From Oerskovia douganii (GTDB lineage Bacteria; Actinomycetota; Actinomycetes; Actinomycetales; Cellulomonadaceae), in the NCBI RefSeq assembly GCF_015142735.1, contig NZ_JACSPN010000024.1, positions 1 through 60,403 on the forward strand: a DNA stretch of 60,403 bases, written 5' to 3'. Made by a program: the position numbers and the translations under genes. How positions within the stretch are numbered: the first letter of the stretch is position 1; each line of letters starts with the position of its first letter. The notes beneath the pieces are model-generated. The model did no database searches, was not told the origin of the DNA, and saw only the letters and a program-made list of their open reading frames with translations. Below, one piece after another: positions 9,348-20,369 of the stretch.

Positions 9348-10175
9348 CTATTCTGCCACACCGCCGACGGTGGCCTCGGGGCGCGGCTCGTCCCGTCCGC
9401 CCTCCCGGCGCAGCGCTCCGCCGCGGACCTCCCAGCCGAGCGTCGCGAGGAACGCCCTGTCGTGCTTGTCCAGGTGGCCCGGGTCGAGCGCCTCGATCAG
9501 GTCGGGGCGGCGCGCGGACGTCTTCTCGAGCGCCCGGTCGCGGCGCCACCGGCTGATCTTCGCGTGGTGACCCGAGAGCAGCACCTCGGGCACCTCGAGG
9601 TCGGACCAGACGGGCGGCTTGGTGTAGACGGGGTACTCGAGCAGGCCGGCCGCGCCGTGCGACTCCTCGACGAGCGACTCGGGGTTGCCGATCACGCCCG
9701 GCAGGAGGCGTGCGACGGCCTCGACCATGACGAGCGAGGCGACCTCGCCGCCGTTGAGCACGTAGTCGCCGATCGAGAGCTCGCTCACGCGGTGGCCCGC
9801 AGCACGGTAGTGCTCGGCGACGCGCGCGTCGATCCCCTCGTAGCGCCCGCACGCGAACACCAGCTGCTCCTCGGTCGCGAGGGCTTCCGCGGTGCGCTGG
9901 GTGAACGTCGTGCCCGACGGCGTCGGGACCACCAGGTGCGCGGGTCCGGTCGCGGTCAGCTCGTCGAGGGCCTGGCCCCACACGTCGGGCCGCATGACCA
10001 TGCCCGCTCCCCCGCCGAACGGCGTGTCGTCGACCGTGCGGTGCCGGTCGGTCGTCCAGTCGCGCAGGTCGTGGACGCGCAGGTCGAGCAGGCCGGCGAC
10101 GCGCGCCTTGCCGACGAGCGAGAGGTCGAGGGCCGCGAGGTACTCGGGGAAGATCGAGACGATGTCGATGCGCAC
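9348..10175 (-). CDS. trmD: tRNA (guanine-N1)-methyltransferase
   Basis: Methylates G37 of tRNAs with SAM to prevent +1 frameshifting. The 275-residue SPOUT enzyme starts [16 protein letters not shown] and contains [32 protein letters not shown] and the trefoil-knot SAM site [15 protein letters not shown], plus [11 protein letters not shown]. It starts with GTG one base after the rimM stop (TGA-C-GTG), so the two are coupled. The last 30 or so residues, Arg/Glu-rich, are an extension. Confidence 0.95.
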   Translation of the reverse strand: MRIDIVSIFPEYLAALDLSLVGKARVAGLLDLRVHDLRDWTTDRHRTVDDTPFGGGAGMVMRPDVWGQALDELTATGPAHLVVPTPSGTTFTQRTAEALATEEQLVFACGRYEGIDARVAEHYRAAGHRVSELSIGDYVLNGGEVASLVMVEAVARLLPGVIGNPESLVEESHGAAGLLEYPVYTKPPVWSDLEVPEVLLSGHHAKISRWRRDRALEKTSARRPDLIEALDPGHLDKHDRAFLATLGWEVRGGALRREGGRDEPRPEATVGGVAE

Positions 10176-10176
10176 G

Positions 10177-10773
10177 TCAGTCGTTCGTCCCGTCCGTGCC
10201 GTCGGTGCCCGCCGCGTCGTCGTCGAGGTCGCCCGAGCCCGGCGTGGGCTCCGCGACCTCGAGCCGGTCGGCGTCCCGCGCCAGGAGGCCGCCCGGAGGG
10301 TCGAGCACGACGCGCCCACCCGGCACGTCGACCACGGGCACGATCGCGTGCACGAACGGCACGAGCGTGCGCGCGCCGTCGGTCTCCCTGATCACGAGCA
10401 GGTCGTGCGCGGGCAGGTGCTCGAGGCCCAGCACCTCACCCACGACGGTCCCGTCCTCGAGCTCGACGCGCAGCCCCACGAGCTCGTGCGGGTACCAGGC
10501 GTCCTCCTCGTCGGACACGTCGGCCTCCACGACGAGCGTGATGCCCCGCATGCGCTCGGCCGCGGACCGGTCGGTCACGCCCGCGAACGTCACGAGCCAC
10601 TTGCCCTGGTGCAGGCGTGCACGCTCGATCGTCAGCGGGCCGGCCTCGGCGGGCTCGGTGTCGATCGTGGACCCGACGACGAGACGCGCCTCGGGGTTGT
10701 CGGTGCGCATGTCCAGCGCGACCTCGCCGCGCAGTCCGTGGGCGCGGCCGATACGGGCCACCGTGAGCTGCAT
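10177..10773 (-). CDS. rimM: Ribosome maturation factor RimM
   Basis: Binds S19 and helps mature the 30S head domain. The 198-residue protein begins [20 protein letters not shown], the RimM N-terminal barrel, and has the PRC-barrel segment [21 protein letters not shown] and [22 protein letters not shown]. The ATG at 10773 has a good Shine-Dalgarno (AAGGAG). The Asp/Gly/Thr-rich tail (about 20 residues) is not part of the fold. It forms a pair with trmD. Confidence 0.95.
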   Translation of the reverse strand: MQLTVARIGRAHGLRGEVALDMRTDNPEARLVVGSTIDTEPAEAGPLTIERARLHQGKWLVTFAGVTDRSAAERMRGITLVVEADVSDEEDAWYPHELVGLRVELEDGTVVGEVLGLEHLPAHDLLVIRETDGARTLVPFVHAIVPVVDVPGGRVVLDPPGGLLARDADRLEVAEPTPGSGDLDDDAAGTDGTDGTND

Positions 10774-10916
10774 CCTGTGCTCCTTCTCGTCGTGTTCGTG
10801 CTCGTCGTGCAGCGGATCGTGCCGGGGGCCGGCGACCTGGCGTTCCCACCGTGGCACCCGCACGACGCGGTCGCACGTCCGTCGGGCGGCAGGGGGCGGG
10901 CAGGTGCCGGGCAGAC

Positions 10917-10956
10917 GACGAGGCCCGGTCCACCCTGAGGGGGACCGGGCCTCGTC
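10917..10956 (-). terminator. Terminator after rpsP-KH pair
   Basis: GACGAGGCCCGGTC (10917-10930) pairs perfectly with GACCGGGCCTCGTC (10943-10956) around a 12-base loop. It lies 58 bases past the KH-protein stop and 144 bases before rimM, so it separates rpsP-KH from rimM-trmD or attenuates between them. Confidence 0.7.
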
Positions 10957-11013
10957 AGCGCGACGGTCGGAACCGTCACGTCGTGCTGTGTATCGGCTTG
11001 CGCTCAGCCGTCG

Positions 11014-11253
11014 TCAGCGGCGGTCGACGTCGACGACGTCGACCCGCACCGGACCGTCGACCGACAGGGCACCGATCACCGTGCGCAAGGCACGGGCGGT
11101 ACGCCCACCACGGCCGATGACGCGGCCGAGGTCCTCGGGGTGAACCCGGACCTCGAGCAGCTCGCCCCGGCGCAGCGGCTTCGCGTTGACCCGGACGGCG
11201 TCCGGGTTGTCCACGATCCCGCGCACCAGGTGCTCGAGCGCCTCGCCGAGCAT
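11014..11253 (-). CDS. khpA: KH-domain RNA-binding protein (KhpA-like)
   Basis: A 79-residue single KH-domain protein. The family is known to bind RNA and, in streptococci and clostridia, works with KhpB in cell-division or sRNA control. The KH core EVRVHPEDLGRVIGRGGRTARALRTVI has the GxxG loop (GRGG). The start ATG at 11253 shares a base with the rpsP stop (ATGA), so it is coupled to rpsP, which is the conserved order in many bacteria. Confidence 0.92.
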   Translation of the reverse strand: MLGEALEHLVRGIVDNPDAVRVNAKPLRRGELLEVRVHPEDLGRVIGRGGRTARALRTVIGALSVDGPVRVDVVDVDRR

Positions 11254-11687
11254 CAGGCCTGCTCTTCGGCTGCCTCAGCCGCGTCAGCGGACTCGGTCTC
11301 GGCAGGAGCGGCGGCCTTCTTCTCGGCAGCCTTGGCCTTGACCTTCTCGGCGTCCTTGGCGGCGGCCTCGATGGCGGCGGCCGGGTCGACCTTCTCGCCC
11401 TTGACGCGCAGGGTGCCCTCGGCGCCCGGGAGGCCCTTGAACTTCTGCCAGTCACCCGTGATCTTGAGGAGCACGAGAACCTGCTCGGTCGGCTGCGCGC
11501 CGACGCTCAGCCAGTACTGCGCACGCTCGGAGGAGATGTCGATGAGCGACGGCTCCTCGGTCGGGTGGTACTTGCCGATCTCCTCGATGACGCGACCGTC
11601 ACGCTTGGTGCGCGAGTCCGCGACGACGACACGGTAGTACGGCGCACGGATCTTGCCGAGACGCTTCAAACGAATCTTGGTGGCCAC
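11253..11687 (-). CDS. rpsP: 30S ribosomal protein S16
   Basis: Early-binding small-subunit protein. The first 85 or so residues match S16 ([57 protein letters not shown]). It starts with GTG at 11687. The last 55 or so residues are an Ala/Lys/Glu-rich tail ([20 protein letters not shown], then acidic), making it 144 residues instead of the usual 80-90. Actinobacterial S16 proteins often carry such tails; note the parallel with the S2 tail in this window. Confidence 0.96.
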   Translation of the reverse strand: MATKIRLKRLGKIRAPYYRVVVADSRTKRDGRVIEEIGKYHPTEEPSLIDISSERAQYWLSVGAQPTEQVLVLLKITGDWQKFKGLPGAEGTLRVKGEKVDPAAAIEAAAKDAEKVKAKAAEKKAAAPAETESADAAEAAEEQA

Positions 11688-11863
11688 TGTGGTGGTCTCT
11701 CCTGGTTCTGGGTGAGGTGACCCGTGCGTCCTCCCGGTGGGGACCAGGTGAGCACGGTGTCGGGACACGGCGTTGCGCGGAGAGAGGGGCCGGGCACGCC
11801 GAGTACCCGGCTATTGTGCCAGATCCGGCCCGGTGCGACCAACACCCCTCGTCGGGATCCGGA

Positions 11864-12982
11864 TCACACCGGCGCGACGATCTCCCCGCGCAGGATCACC
11901 GCCGTCGGGTGCCGCAGGACCTCGATGTTCTCGCGCGGGTCCGCCGGGTACACGACCAGGTCGGCGCTCGAGCCCTCGACGAGACCGCCGTACCCCAGGA
12001 ACTCGCGTCCCTGCCAGCTCGCGGCCGCCACCACGTCGGCGGTCGGGACCCCGGCGGCGACCATCGCGGCGCACTCGTCGGCGATGCGGCCGTGACCGAT
12101 GGTCCCGCCCGCGTCGGTGCCGACGAGGAGCTGGATGCCGGCCTCGTGCAGCAGGCGCACCTGCTCGTGCCGACGCGCGTGCAGGGCCCGGAGGCGCGCG
12201 GCGAAGACCGGGTACCGGTCGTCGGCCTGGCGGGCGATGTTCTCGAACTCGTCGATCTGCAGCAGGGTGGGCGTCACGGCGACGCCCCGCTCGGACAGCG
12301 TGTACATGTCGTCGGGGTGGATCCCGGTGCCGTGCTCGATGCAGTCCACGCCGGCCGCGAGCAGCGAGGGGACGACCTCGCTCGAGAACGCGTGCACCGT
12401 GACCCGGGCGGCCTCCGCGTGCGCGACGGCCACGGCCTCGGTCAGCACGTCCTGGGGCCACAGGGGGCGCAGGTCGCCGTCGGCACCCAGGTCGCGGTCG
12501 ATCCAGTCGCCCACGAGCTTGACCCACCCGTCCCCGGCGCGCGCCTCCTGACGGACGGCGTCGGGGAGCTGCGCGACGTCGTCGAGCTCGAGGCCGTAGC
12601 CCCGCAGGTAGCGCTTGGGGCGCGCGATGTGCCGACCGGCCCGCACGAGGCGCGGCAGGTCCTTGCGCGAGCGGACCCACCGCGTGTCGAGCGGGGAGCC
12701 GGCGTCGCGCAGGAGGAGCGCGCCGCTGTCCCGGTCGGCGATCGCCTGGGCCTGGGCGGTCGCGTTGTCGACCGCCCCGTCCTTGCCGAGGCCCACGTGG
12801 CAGTGGACGTCCACGAGGCCCGGGAGGACCCATCCCTCGAGCGCGACCATGTTGGTCCCCTGCGCGGAGGGACGGGTCAGCGTGACGTGACCGTCCTTGA
12901 CCCAGAGGTCGGACACCTCACGGTCGTCTCCCAGGAGGATGTGCCCCCGGAGGTGCAGCGAGGGGCCTTCGAGCGCGGACAT
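11864..12982 (-). CDS. Amidohydrolase-superfamily protein
   Basis: A 372-residue metal-dependent hydrolase of the imidazolonepropionase-like type, substrate unknown. The TIM-barrel metal ligands are all visible: HCH in LPGLVDVHCHVGLG, Lys in DGWVKLVGDW, His in VTVHAFSSE, His in DCIEHGTGIHPDD and Asp in LLVGTDAGGTIGHG. The N- and C-terminal strands form the usual small beta-sandwich (VTLTRPSAQG..., SADLVVYPADPRENI). It sits between ffh and rpsP, where mycobacteria also carry an amidohydrolase (Rv2915c position), so it is a conserved passenger of the ribosomal cluster, not a recent insertion. Confidence 0.88.
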   Translation of the reverse strand: MSALEGPSLHLRGHILLGDDREVSDLWVKDGHVTLTRPSAQGTNMVALEGWVLPGLVDVHCHVGLGKDGAVDNATAQAQAIADRDSGALLLRDAGSPLDTRWVRSRKDLPRLVRAGRHIARPKRYLRGYGLELDDVAQLPDAVRQEARAGDGWVKLVGDWIDRDLGADGDLRPLWPQDVLTEAVAVAHAEAARVTVHAFSSEVVPSLLAAGVDCIEHGTGIHPDDMYTLSERGVAVTPTLLQIDEFENIARQADDRYPVFAARLRALHARRHEQVRLLHEAGIQLLVGTDAGGTIGHGRIADECAAMVAAGVPTADVVAAASWQGREFLGYGGLVEGSSADLVVYPADPRENIEVLRHPTAVILRGEIVAPV

Positions 12983-13061
12983 CGGTCTCCCAGTTCTCGG
13001 GCGGTCGGGCTCGTCCGACTCCTGGGCGACTGAGGACGGACAGGTCGGACGCGACGGACGG

Positions 13062-13088
13062 AGGTCACGGTGAGGGCCACCGTGACCT
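13062..13088 (-). terminator. ffh terminator
   Basis: AGGTCACGGTG pairs perfectly with CACCGTGACCT (11 bp) around the loop AGGGC, 21 bases past the ffh stop. Confidence 0.7.
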
Positions 13089-13108
13089 GCAGGACATAAC
13101 CTAGCGCG

Positions 13109-14731
13109 CTAGCGCCCCAGGAACTTCTCCAGGTCGGGCGGGAGCTGGAGATCGGCGGGATCCGGCGACTTCTGGGCGCTCTTGGCACCGCCCAGGGCGC
13201 CGAACGCCGCGCCGGGAGCGGCCTTGGGTGCGGCCGGGCCGCCCAGGGCGCGCGCCTGGCGTGCCGCCTCCTCGGCCGCACGCTTGGCCGGGTTGCCCGA
13301 CTTCGCCTTGCGTCCCTTGGCGGGAGGCGCGACGCGGCCGCGGGCCTTCTTGCCCCCCATGCCCGGCAGGTTGCCCATGCCCGGCATGCCGGGCATGCCG
13401 CCGCCGCGGCTCATCTGGCGCATCATCTTCTGCGCCCCCGCGAACCGGTCGAGGAGCTGGTTGACGTCGCTCGTCGTGACGCCCGAGCCGCGGGCGATGC
13501 GCGCACGGCGCGACCCGTTGATGATCTTGGGGTTCTCCCGCTCGGCGGGGGTCATCGAGCGGATGATGGCCTCGATGCGGTCGACCTCGCGCTCGTCGAA
13601 GTTGTCGAGCGCCTCACGCATCTGCCCCATGCCCGGCAGCATGCCGAGCATCTTCTTCATGGAGCCCATGTTCTTCATCTGCTGCATCTGGACGAGGAAG
13701 TCCGCGAGCGTGAAGTCCTGCCCGCTGGCGACCTTCTCGGCCATCTTCGCGGCCTCGTCGGCGTCGAACGCCTTCTCGGCCTGCTCGATGAGCGTCAGCA
13801 CGTCGCCCATGTCGAGGATGCGCGACGCCATGCGGTCCGGGTGGAAGGCCTCGAAGTCGGTGAGCTTCTCACCGGTCGACGCGAAGAGGATCGGGCGACC
13901 CGTGACGCGTGCGACCGACAGGGCCGCACCACCGCGCGCGTCGCCGTCGAGCTTCGACAGGACGACGCCCGTGAAGTCGACGCCCTCCTCGAAGGCCTTG
14001 GCCGTCGCGACCGCGTCCTGACCGATCATCGCGTCGATGACGAACAGGATCTCGTCGGGGTTCACGGCGTCGCGGATGTCCGCGGCCTGGCGCATGAGCT
14101 CGGCGTCGACGCCGAGGCGGCCCGCGGTGTCGACGATCACGACGTCGTGCTGGCGCTGGCGAGCGGTCTCGACGCCGTCGCGCGCGACCTGCACCGGGTC
14201 GCCGACGCTCGTGCCGGACTGCCCCTCGGACCCCTGGTTGCCGGGCAGCGGCGCGTAGACCGGCACGCCGGCGCGCTCGCCCACCACGGACAGCTGGTTG
14301 ACCGCGTTGGGGCGCTGGAGGTCTGCCGCGACCAGCAGCGGCGTGTGCCCCTGCTCGCGCAGGTGCAGGGCCAGCTTGCCGGCGAGGGTCGTCTTGCCGG
14401 CGCCCTGGAGGCCCGCGAGCATGATGACGGTCGGCGGGTTCTTCGCCAGGCGCAGCCCGCGGGTCTCGCCGCCGAGGATCGCGACGAGCTCCTCGTTGAC
14501 GATCTTGACGACCTGCTGGGCAGGGTTGAGCGCGCCGGAGACCTCGGCCGACAGGGCCCGTTCCCGGATCGCGCCGGTGAAGTCCTTGACGACGGGCACA
14601 GCGACGTCCGCGTCGAGGAGCGCGCGCCGGATCTCACGGATCGTGGCGTCGATGTCCGCCTCGGAGAGACGGCCCTTGCTCCGCAGGTTCTTGAAGGTCG
14701 ACGTCAATCGATCTGACAGCGTGGCGAACAC
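13109..14731 (-). CDS. ffh: Signal recognition particle protein Ffh
   Basis: GTPase that binds signal sequences and 4.5S RNA and delivers ribosomes to FtsY. The 540-residue protein has the N domain (MFATLSDRLTSTFKNLRSKG), the G domain with GLQGAGKTTLAGKLA, VDTAGRLGVDAELM and LSKLDGDARGGAALS, and a Met-rich M domain (QMQQMKNMGSMKKMLGMLPG; MMRQMSRGGGMPGMPGMGN). A basic Gly/Pro/Ala tail of about 90 residues follows. It starts with GTG at 14731 behind AAGGA. Ten bases separate it from glnD, so they may share a transcript. Confidence 0.97.
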   Translation of the reverse strand: MFATLSDRLTSTFKNLRSKGRLSEADIDATIREIRRALLDADVAVPVVKDFTGAIRERALSAEVSGALNPAQQVVKIVNEELVAILGGETRGLRLAKNPPTVIMLAGLQGAGKTTLAGKLALHLREQGHTPLLVAADLQRPNAVNQLSVVGERAGVPVYAPLPGNQGSEGQSGTSVGDPVQVARDGVETARQRQHDVVIVDTAGRLGVDAELMRQAADIRDAVNPDEILFVIDAMIGQDAVATAKAFEEGVDFTGVVLSKLDGDARGGAALSVARVTGRPILFASTGEKLTDFEAFHPDRMASRILDMGDVLTLIEQAEKAFDADEAAKMAEKVASGQDFTLADFLVQMQQMKNMGSMKKMLGMLPGMGQMREALDNFDEREVDRIEAIIRSMTPAERENPKIINGSRRARIARGSGVTTSDVNQLLDRFAGAQKMMRQMSRGGGMPGMPGMGNLPGMGGKKARGRVAPPAKGRKAKSGNPAKRAAEEAARQARALGGPAAPKAAPGAAFGALGGAKSAQKSPDPADLQLPPDLEKFLGR

Positions 14732-14741
14732 CGCGTCATCC

Positions 14742-16574
14742 TTACCGCTCGTGAATCAGGGAAGTACCCAGCCTACCGGTCGGGGGCGGCGGTTCGGGCA
14801 GGGTCGCCCGGGTCGCGGCCGTGAGGTCGTCCACCAGGCGCGCCCGCCACGCCGTCCAGCCCGCCGGTCCGAGCGACGACGAGTCGGCCTCGGTCAGTGC
14901 GCGCAGCACGTCGAGGAGGTCCCGGCGGTGCCCGACGGCGGCGGCGAGCTCGGCGACGGTCGCCGGGTCGTCCGGGTCCGCCGCGACGGCGAGCCGCGAC
15001 AGGGTGAGGTGGTGGCGCACGAGGCGCGCGACGTCGTCGGGCACGCCGTCCTCGAAGCCCATGCGCCGCAGGATGCCCGGCACGAGGCGCGCCCCCTCCT
15101 CCGAGTGGTCGCCCGCACCGCGCCGCTTGCCGATGTCGTGGAACAGGGCCGAGAGCAGCAGCAGGTCGCCGCGCTCGACCGCCCTGCGGTCGCGCGCCGC
15201 ACGGGCGACCGTCTCGACGAGGTGGCGGTCGACCGTGTGCCGGTGGATCGCGGCACGCTGCGGCCGGTTGCGGACCCCGGACCACTCCGGGATCCAGGTC
15301 GTGACGACGCCCACGAGGTCGAGGGCCTCCCACACCGCGACCTGGGCCGGTCCGCTCCCCAGGAGGGACAGGAAGGCCGACCGTGCCAGCGCGGGCCACG
15401 GCTCGGGCAGGGGCGGGCAGTGCGCGAGGCTGCTGACCGAGACCGGCGACAGCGTCAGGCCCGTGCGCGCCGCGGTCGCTGCTGCCCGCAGCGCGAGCAA
15501 CGGGTCCGTCTCGGGGTGCGCGTCGATCGCGAGGACCAGCTCGCCGTCGTGCTCGACGAGGCCGTCACCGACCGACCGCAGCCGGGGCGCCGCACGCCGG
15601 CCCCGCACGAGGACGGGGCGACGCGCGACGCTCGGGCGCTGGAGCGCCTGGCGGGCCCGTCGGACCGTGGTGTCGAGCGCGTAGGAGATCTCCCGGCCCG
15701 CCGCCGCGAGGCTCGCCAGGAGCTCGTCGGGATCGTCGTACCCGCTCACCTGCGCGACCTCGTCGAGGTCCGCCAGGAGCAGCCTGTTCGTGTGCCGCCC
15801 CGTGACGACCTGGACCGCGTCACGCACGTCCAGCAGGTGCGCGTACGCGCGGTCGACCGTCCCGTGCGGGCGGTCGGTGAGCCACGTCGCGGCCAGCGCC
15901 GACAGCACGACCGCGTCCCGGATCCCACCCCGCGCGTCCTTGAGGTCCGGCTCGATCAGGTACGCGAGCTCGCCCGACCGCTCGGCCCGCTCCTTGACGG
16001 ACGACAGCAGCTCCGGCAGCCGGCGACGCGACGCCGACCGCCAGTCCGTGAGGACCGCCGACGCCGCCCGGTGGACCACGAGCGCGTCCCCCGCGACCGC
16101 CCGCACGTCGAGCCAGCCCACGGCCGCGGGCACGTCCCGGGACGCGACCTGACGGCACTGGGACAACGAGCGCACCGCATGGTCCAGGTCGATCCCGGCA
16201 TCCCACAACGGGTACCAGAGCCGCTCCGCGACCACCGCGACCTGCTCGGCCGAGTGGTGGCGACCGTCGTGCACGAGCACCAGGTCGAGGTCGCTCACGG
16301 GCCCCATGTCCCCCCGGCCGAGGCTCCCGACCGCCGCGAGCGCGATGCCCTCGGTGCTCTCCCCCGCCGTCGCCTCGTCCCACAGCGCCCGCAGCCGGTC
16401 CGTCACCACGGTGCAGACCGCCGACCGACGCGCCACCCCCGAGCTCCCCGGGCCGCTGAGCCCGCGAGCCACCGCGAGCATCTCGGCCCGGAGGCCCCGC
16501 ACCCCTGACGGGTGCGGGGCCTCCGGCGGCCGGTCGACGTCGCGGGTGGCTCCTGCCCCTGCCGGTCCACTCAT
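14742..16574 (-). CDS. glnD: PII uridylyltransferase GlnD lacking ACT domains
   Basis: Uridylylates and deuridylylates the PII protein according to glutamine level. The 610-residue protein has the nucleotidyltransferase motif [20 protein letters not shown] (residues 81-100), the GlnD central helical region, and an HD domain with [16 protein letters not shown] (about 441) and [21 protein letters not shown] (about 479). It ends shortly after [21 protein letters not shown], the point where the first of two C-terminal ACT domains begins in enterobacterial GlnD (about 890 residues). Both glutamine-sensing ACT domains are therefore missing. The stop is followed 10 bases later by ffh, with no remnant. 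The ATG at 16574 is chosen. Neighbours glnB and amtB confirm the role. Confidence 0.93.
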   Translation of the reverse strand: MSGPAGAGATRDVDRPPEAPHPSGVRGLRAEMLAVARGLSGPGSSGVARRSAVCTVVTDRLRALWDEATAGESTEGIALAAVGSLGRGDMGPVSDLDLVLVHDGRHHSAEQVAVVAERLWYPLWDAGIDLDHAVRSLSQCRQVASRDVPAAVGWLDVRAVAGDALVVHRAASAVLTDWRSASRRRLPELLSSVKERAERSGELAYLIEPDLKDARGGIRDAVVLSALAATWLTDRPHGTVDRAYAHLLDVRDAVQVVTGRHTNRLLLADLDEVAQVSGYDDPDELLASLAAAGREISYALDTTVRRARQALQRPSVARRPVLVRGRRAAPRLRSVGDGLVEHDGELVLAIDAHPETDPLLALRAAATAARTGLTLSPVSVSSLAHCPPLPEPWPALARSAFLSLLGSGPAQVAVWEALDLVGVVTTWIPEWSGVRNRPQRAAIHRHTVDRHLVETVARAARDRRAVERGDLLLLSALFHDIGKRRGAGDHSEEGARLVPGILRRMGFEDGVPDDVARLVRHHLTLSRLAVAADPDDPATVAELAAAVGHRRDLLDVLRALTEADSSSLGPAGWTAWRARLVDDLTAATRATLPEPPPPTGRLGTSLIHER

Positions 16575-16646
16575 CTCGGCTCCGCCTCCGTCGCCCCCGC
16601 CGTGCCTGCTGCCACCGCTCGTGCCGCCCGACCGGGCCCTCAGGTC

Positions 16647-18289
<1,643 letters not shown>

Positions 18290-18383
18290 GCGCTGTCGCC
18301 TCTCACCTCGCCAGCCGGGCGGCCGGACAGGTCAAGAGTCGTCCAGCGGCGTTTCCCGCCGACGCTCGCGCGGTGACGGAGGT

Positions 18384-18419
18384 GTAACGCGCGGACCCTG
18401 CGTGTAAACGTTGCGTTAC
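18384..18419 (-). promoter_or_regulatory. Possible GlnR-type site upstream of amtB
   Basis: Reading toward amtB, GTAAC (18419-18415), six bases, then TTTAC, resembles one half of the actinobacterial GlnR box (gTnAC-n6-GaAAC). A further GTTAC lies at 18388-18384. The spacing of this last element does not fit the 22-base periodicity of a full GlnR site. The patch is unusually A/T-rich for this DNA and lies about 95-130 bases before the amtB start. Confidence 0.3.
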
Positions 18420-18437
18420 CCGGTCGTCCGTCGGCCG

Positions 18438-18481
18438 CGCGGGGCGCCCCGGTGGCCGTGGAGCCTCCGGGACGCCCCGCG
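18438..18481 (-). terminator. ftsY terminator
   Basis: CGCGGGGCGCCCCGG (18438-18452) pairs with CCGGGACGCCCCGCG (18467-18481) with one mismatch and a 14-base loop, 34 bases past the ftsY stop. Confidence 0.65.
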
Positions 18482-18515
18482 GGTCGACGACCTGCGGGCT
18501 CGGGGTGGCGCGGCG

Positions 18516-19685
18516 TCAGTCGCCGAGCAGTCCGTCGACGAACTCCTGCGGGTCGAACGGGGCCAGGTCGTCGGGCCCCTCACCCAGGCCCACGAGCTTG
18601 ACGGGCACGCCCAGCTCGCGCTGGACCGCGACGACGATGCCCCCCTTGGCCGTGCCGTCGAGCTTGGTCAGCACGATGCCCGTGACACCGGCGATCTCGC
18701 CGAAGACGCGCGCCTGGTTGAGGCCGTTCTGGCCCGTGGTCGCGTCCAGGACCAGGAGGACCTCGGAGAGCGGCGCCTCCTTGGTGATGACGCGCCGGAT
18801 CTTGCCCAGCTCGTCCATGAGGCCCGCCTTGTTCTGGAGGCGGCCGGCGGTGTCCACGAGCACGACGTCGACGCCCTCCGTACGACCGGTGCGGACAGCG
18901 TCGAACGCGACCGCGGCCGGGTCCGCGCCGTCACGCTCCGAGCGCACGGTGCGCACGCCCACGCGGGCGCCCCACGTCTCGAGCTGGTCCGCGGCGGCCG
19001 CGCGGAAGGTGTCGGCCGCGCCGAGCACGACCGTGCGGTCCTCGGCGACCAGGACGCGCGCGAGCTTGCCCACGGTCGTCGTCTTGCCCGTGCCGTTGAC
19101 ACCCACGACCAGCACGACGGCGGGCACGCGCGACCCGTCCTCGGCCGTCCGGGGCTCGGTCGCCAGCGAGCGGTCGAGGGTCGGGTCGACCAGGGCGATC
19201 AGCTCCTCACGGAGCAGGGCGCGCACGCTCGCGGGGTCGCGGACGCCGAGGACCCGGACGCGGGTCCGCAGGGACTCGATGAGCTCGCCCGCGGGCCCGG
19301 CCCCGACGTCGGCGAGCAGCAGCGTCTCCTCGAGCTCGTCCCAGTCGTCCTCGGTCAGGTGGTCGCGCGAGAGCACCGCGAGCAGCCGGGAACCGAGCGG
19401 GGAGCCGGACCGTGCGAGCCTGCCGCGGAGCCGGGCGAGACGGCCGCCGACGGCCTCGGGGACCTCGACCGCGGGCGGTGCCTCGAGGTCGGTCGGGGCT
19501 TCGGTCGTCGCGACGGCCCCCGGTTCCTGCGTCGCGGTCGGGGGCTCGACGGCGTCGGGGGTCGTGCCCGGCGTCGGCGGAGGAAGGGGGGCGCGCGTCC
19601 CGGGTCGGCGGCGGTAGCCGACGAAGCCGACCGAGACGACGACGAGGACGGCGAGGGTGATCCAGAGCCAGAGGAGATCGTTCAC
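18516..19685 (-). CDS. ftsY: Signal recognition particle receptor FtsY
   Basis: Membrane-associated GTPase that receives SRP-ribosome complexes. The 389-residue protein begins with a transmembrane helix (residues 4-23, LLWLWITLAVLVVVSVGFVG), as in actinobacterial FtsY, followed by a Pro/Thr/Glu linker. The NG domain shows VVGVNGTGKTTTVGKLA, LGAADTFRAAAADQLETW, VDTAGRLQNKAGLMDEL and LTKLDGTAKGGIVVA. It starts with GTG at 19685. Together with ffh it gives the full SRP protein pathway in this window. Confidence 0.96.
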   Translation of the reverse strand: MNDLLWLWITLAVLVVVSVGFVGYRRRPGTRAPLPPPTPGTTPDAVEPPTATQEPGAVATTEAPTDLEAPPAVEVPEAVGGRLARLRGRLARSGSPLGSRLLAVLSRDHLTEDDWDELEETLLLADVGAGPAGELIESLRTRVRVLGVRDPASVRALLREELIALVDPTLDRSLATEPRTAEDGSRVPAVVLVVGVNGTGKTTTVGKLARVLVAEDRTVVLGAADTFRAAAADQLETWGARVGVRTVRSERDGADPAAVAFDAVRTGRTEGVDVVLVDTAGRLQNKAGLMDELGKIRRVITKEAPLSEVLLVLDATTGQNGLNQARVFGEIAGVTGIVLTKLDGTAKGGIVVAVQRELGVPVKLVGLGEGPDDLAPFDPQEFVDGLLGD

Positions 19686-19720
19686 CGTCGCAGTCTCTCA
19701 AATACGAGCGTGACGTGCGG

Positions 19721-19769
19721 CGGCGGGGGTCCGGCGAGGGGCTCGCGGCGGGGTCCGCCGAGGGGCTCG
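19721..19769. repeat. Tandem 24/25-base repeat
   Basis: Two adjacent copies, CGGCGGGGGTCCGGCGAGGG plus GCTCG (19721-19745) and CGGCGGGGTCCGCCGAGGGG plus CTCG (19746-19769), differ by one indel and one substitution. They lie between ftsY and the upstream membrane-protein gene. This is probably slippage; no function is apparent. Confidence 0.7.
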
Positions 19770-19776
19770 GAGGGGG

Positions 19777-20199
19777 TCAGCCCTGCGGGGCGACCGGGCC
19801 CTGGGGCGGTGTCGCCGGGACCGAGCGCACGGACCCGGTGTGCGGGCGGCGCACCGTGGCCCCCTGGAGCGTGTGGGTGGCCCGCTCCCGGGCCCGGTGC
19901 AGGACGTCCGTGATCTCGTCGGCGTCCATGTAGGCGGGCTCGTCGACCTCGGTCGCGGCGAAGAACTCCTCCATGCCCGTGTCGATCGGTCGGGCGGCCC
20001 TCGCCGCGGCCCGGTCCTCGTCCTTGCGGCGACGCCAGCCCGAGAGGCCCGACCGGAAGTCGCGCCAGAACCCCTTGATCCCGACGGGCGGACCCTGGCG
20101 CTCGTTGCGGTCGTCGATGCGCGTGACGACGCTCGCGAACAGGAAGACCACGACGGCCGCCACGAGCGCGATCCCGAGGAACACGAACATCCAGAGCAT
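19777..20199 (-). CDS. Small membrane-anchored protein of unknown function
   Basis: A 140-residue protein with one N-terminal transmembrane segment (residues 3-25, WMFVFLGIALVAAVVVFLFAS) and a charged cytoplasmic part (RNERQGPPVGIKGFWRDFRSGLSGWRRRKDEDRAAARAA, then an acidic stretch AATEVDEPAYMDADEITDVL). I recognise no domain. It lies between smc and ftsY in the same direction, and its coding-like codon use and intact length support a real gene. It could be an accessory to membrane targeting, but that is only position-based. Confidence 0.7.
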   Translation of the reverse strand: MLWMFVFLGIALVAAVVVFLFASVVTRIDDRNERQGPPVGIKGFWRDFRSGLSGWRRRKDEDRAAARAARPIDTGMEEFFAATEVDEPAYMDADEITDVLHRARERATHTLQGATVRRPHTGSVRSVPATPPQGPVAPQG

Positions 20200-20320
20200 T
20201 CGTCAAGTATCACCGGGGCTCGCGGCCGACCGCCTACCGAACGCGGCGAGTCCGCTGATCGATACAGCATCTTCACACCGCGCGAGCCGCACGATCGTGC
20301 GGGTCGCACGCTCCGGCACG

Positions 20321-20349
20321 CGGCCCCTCGGTCACCGGACCGGGGGCCG
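20321..20349 (-). terminator. smc terminator
   Basis: CGGCCCC-T-CGGT pairs with ACCGGGGGCCG (one bulged T) around CACCGG, 21 bases past the smc stop. A separate perfect 12-base palindrome, GCACGATCGTGC, lies at 20289-20300. Confidence 0.55.
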
Positions 20350-20369
20350 GCGCCTCCTCGAGACGGTCG

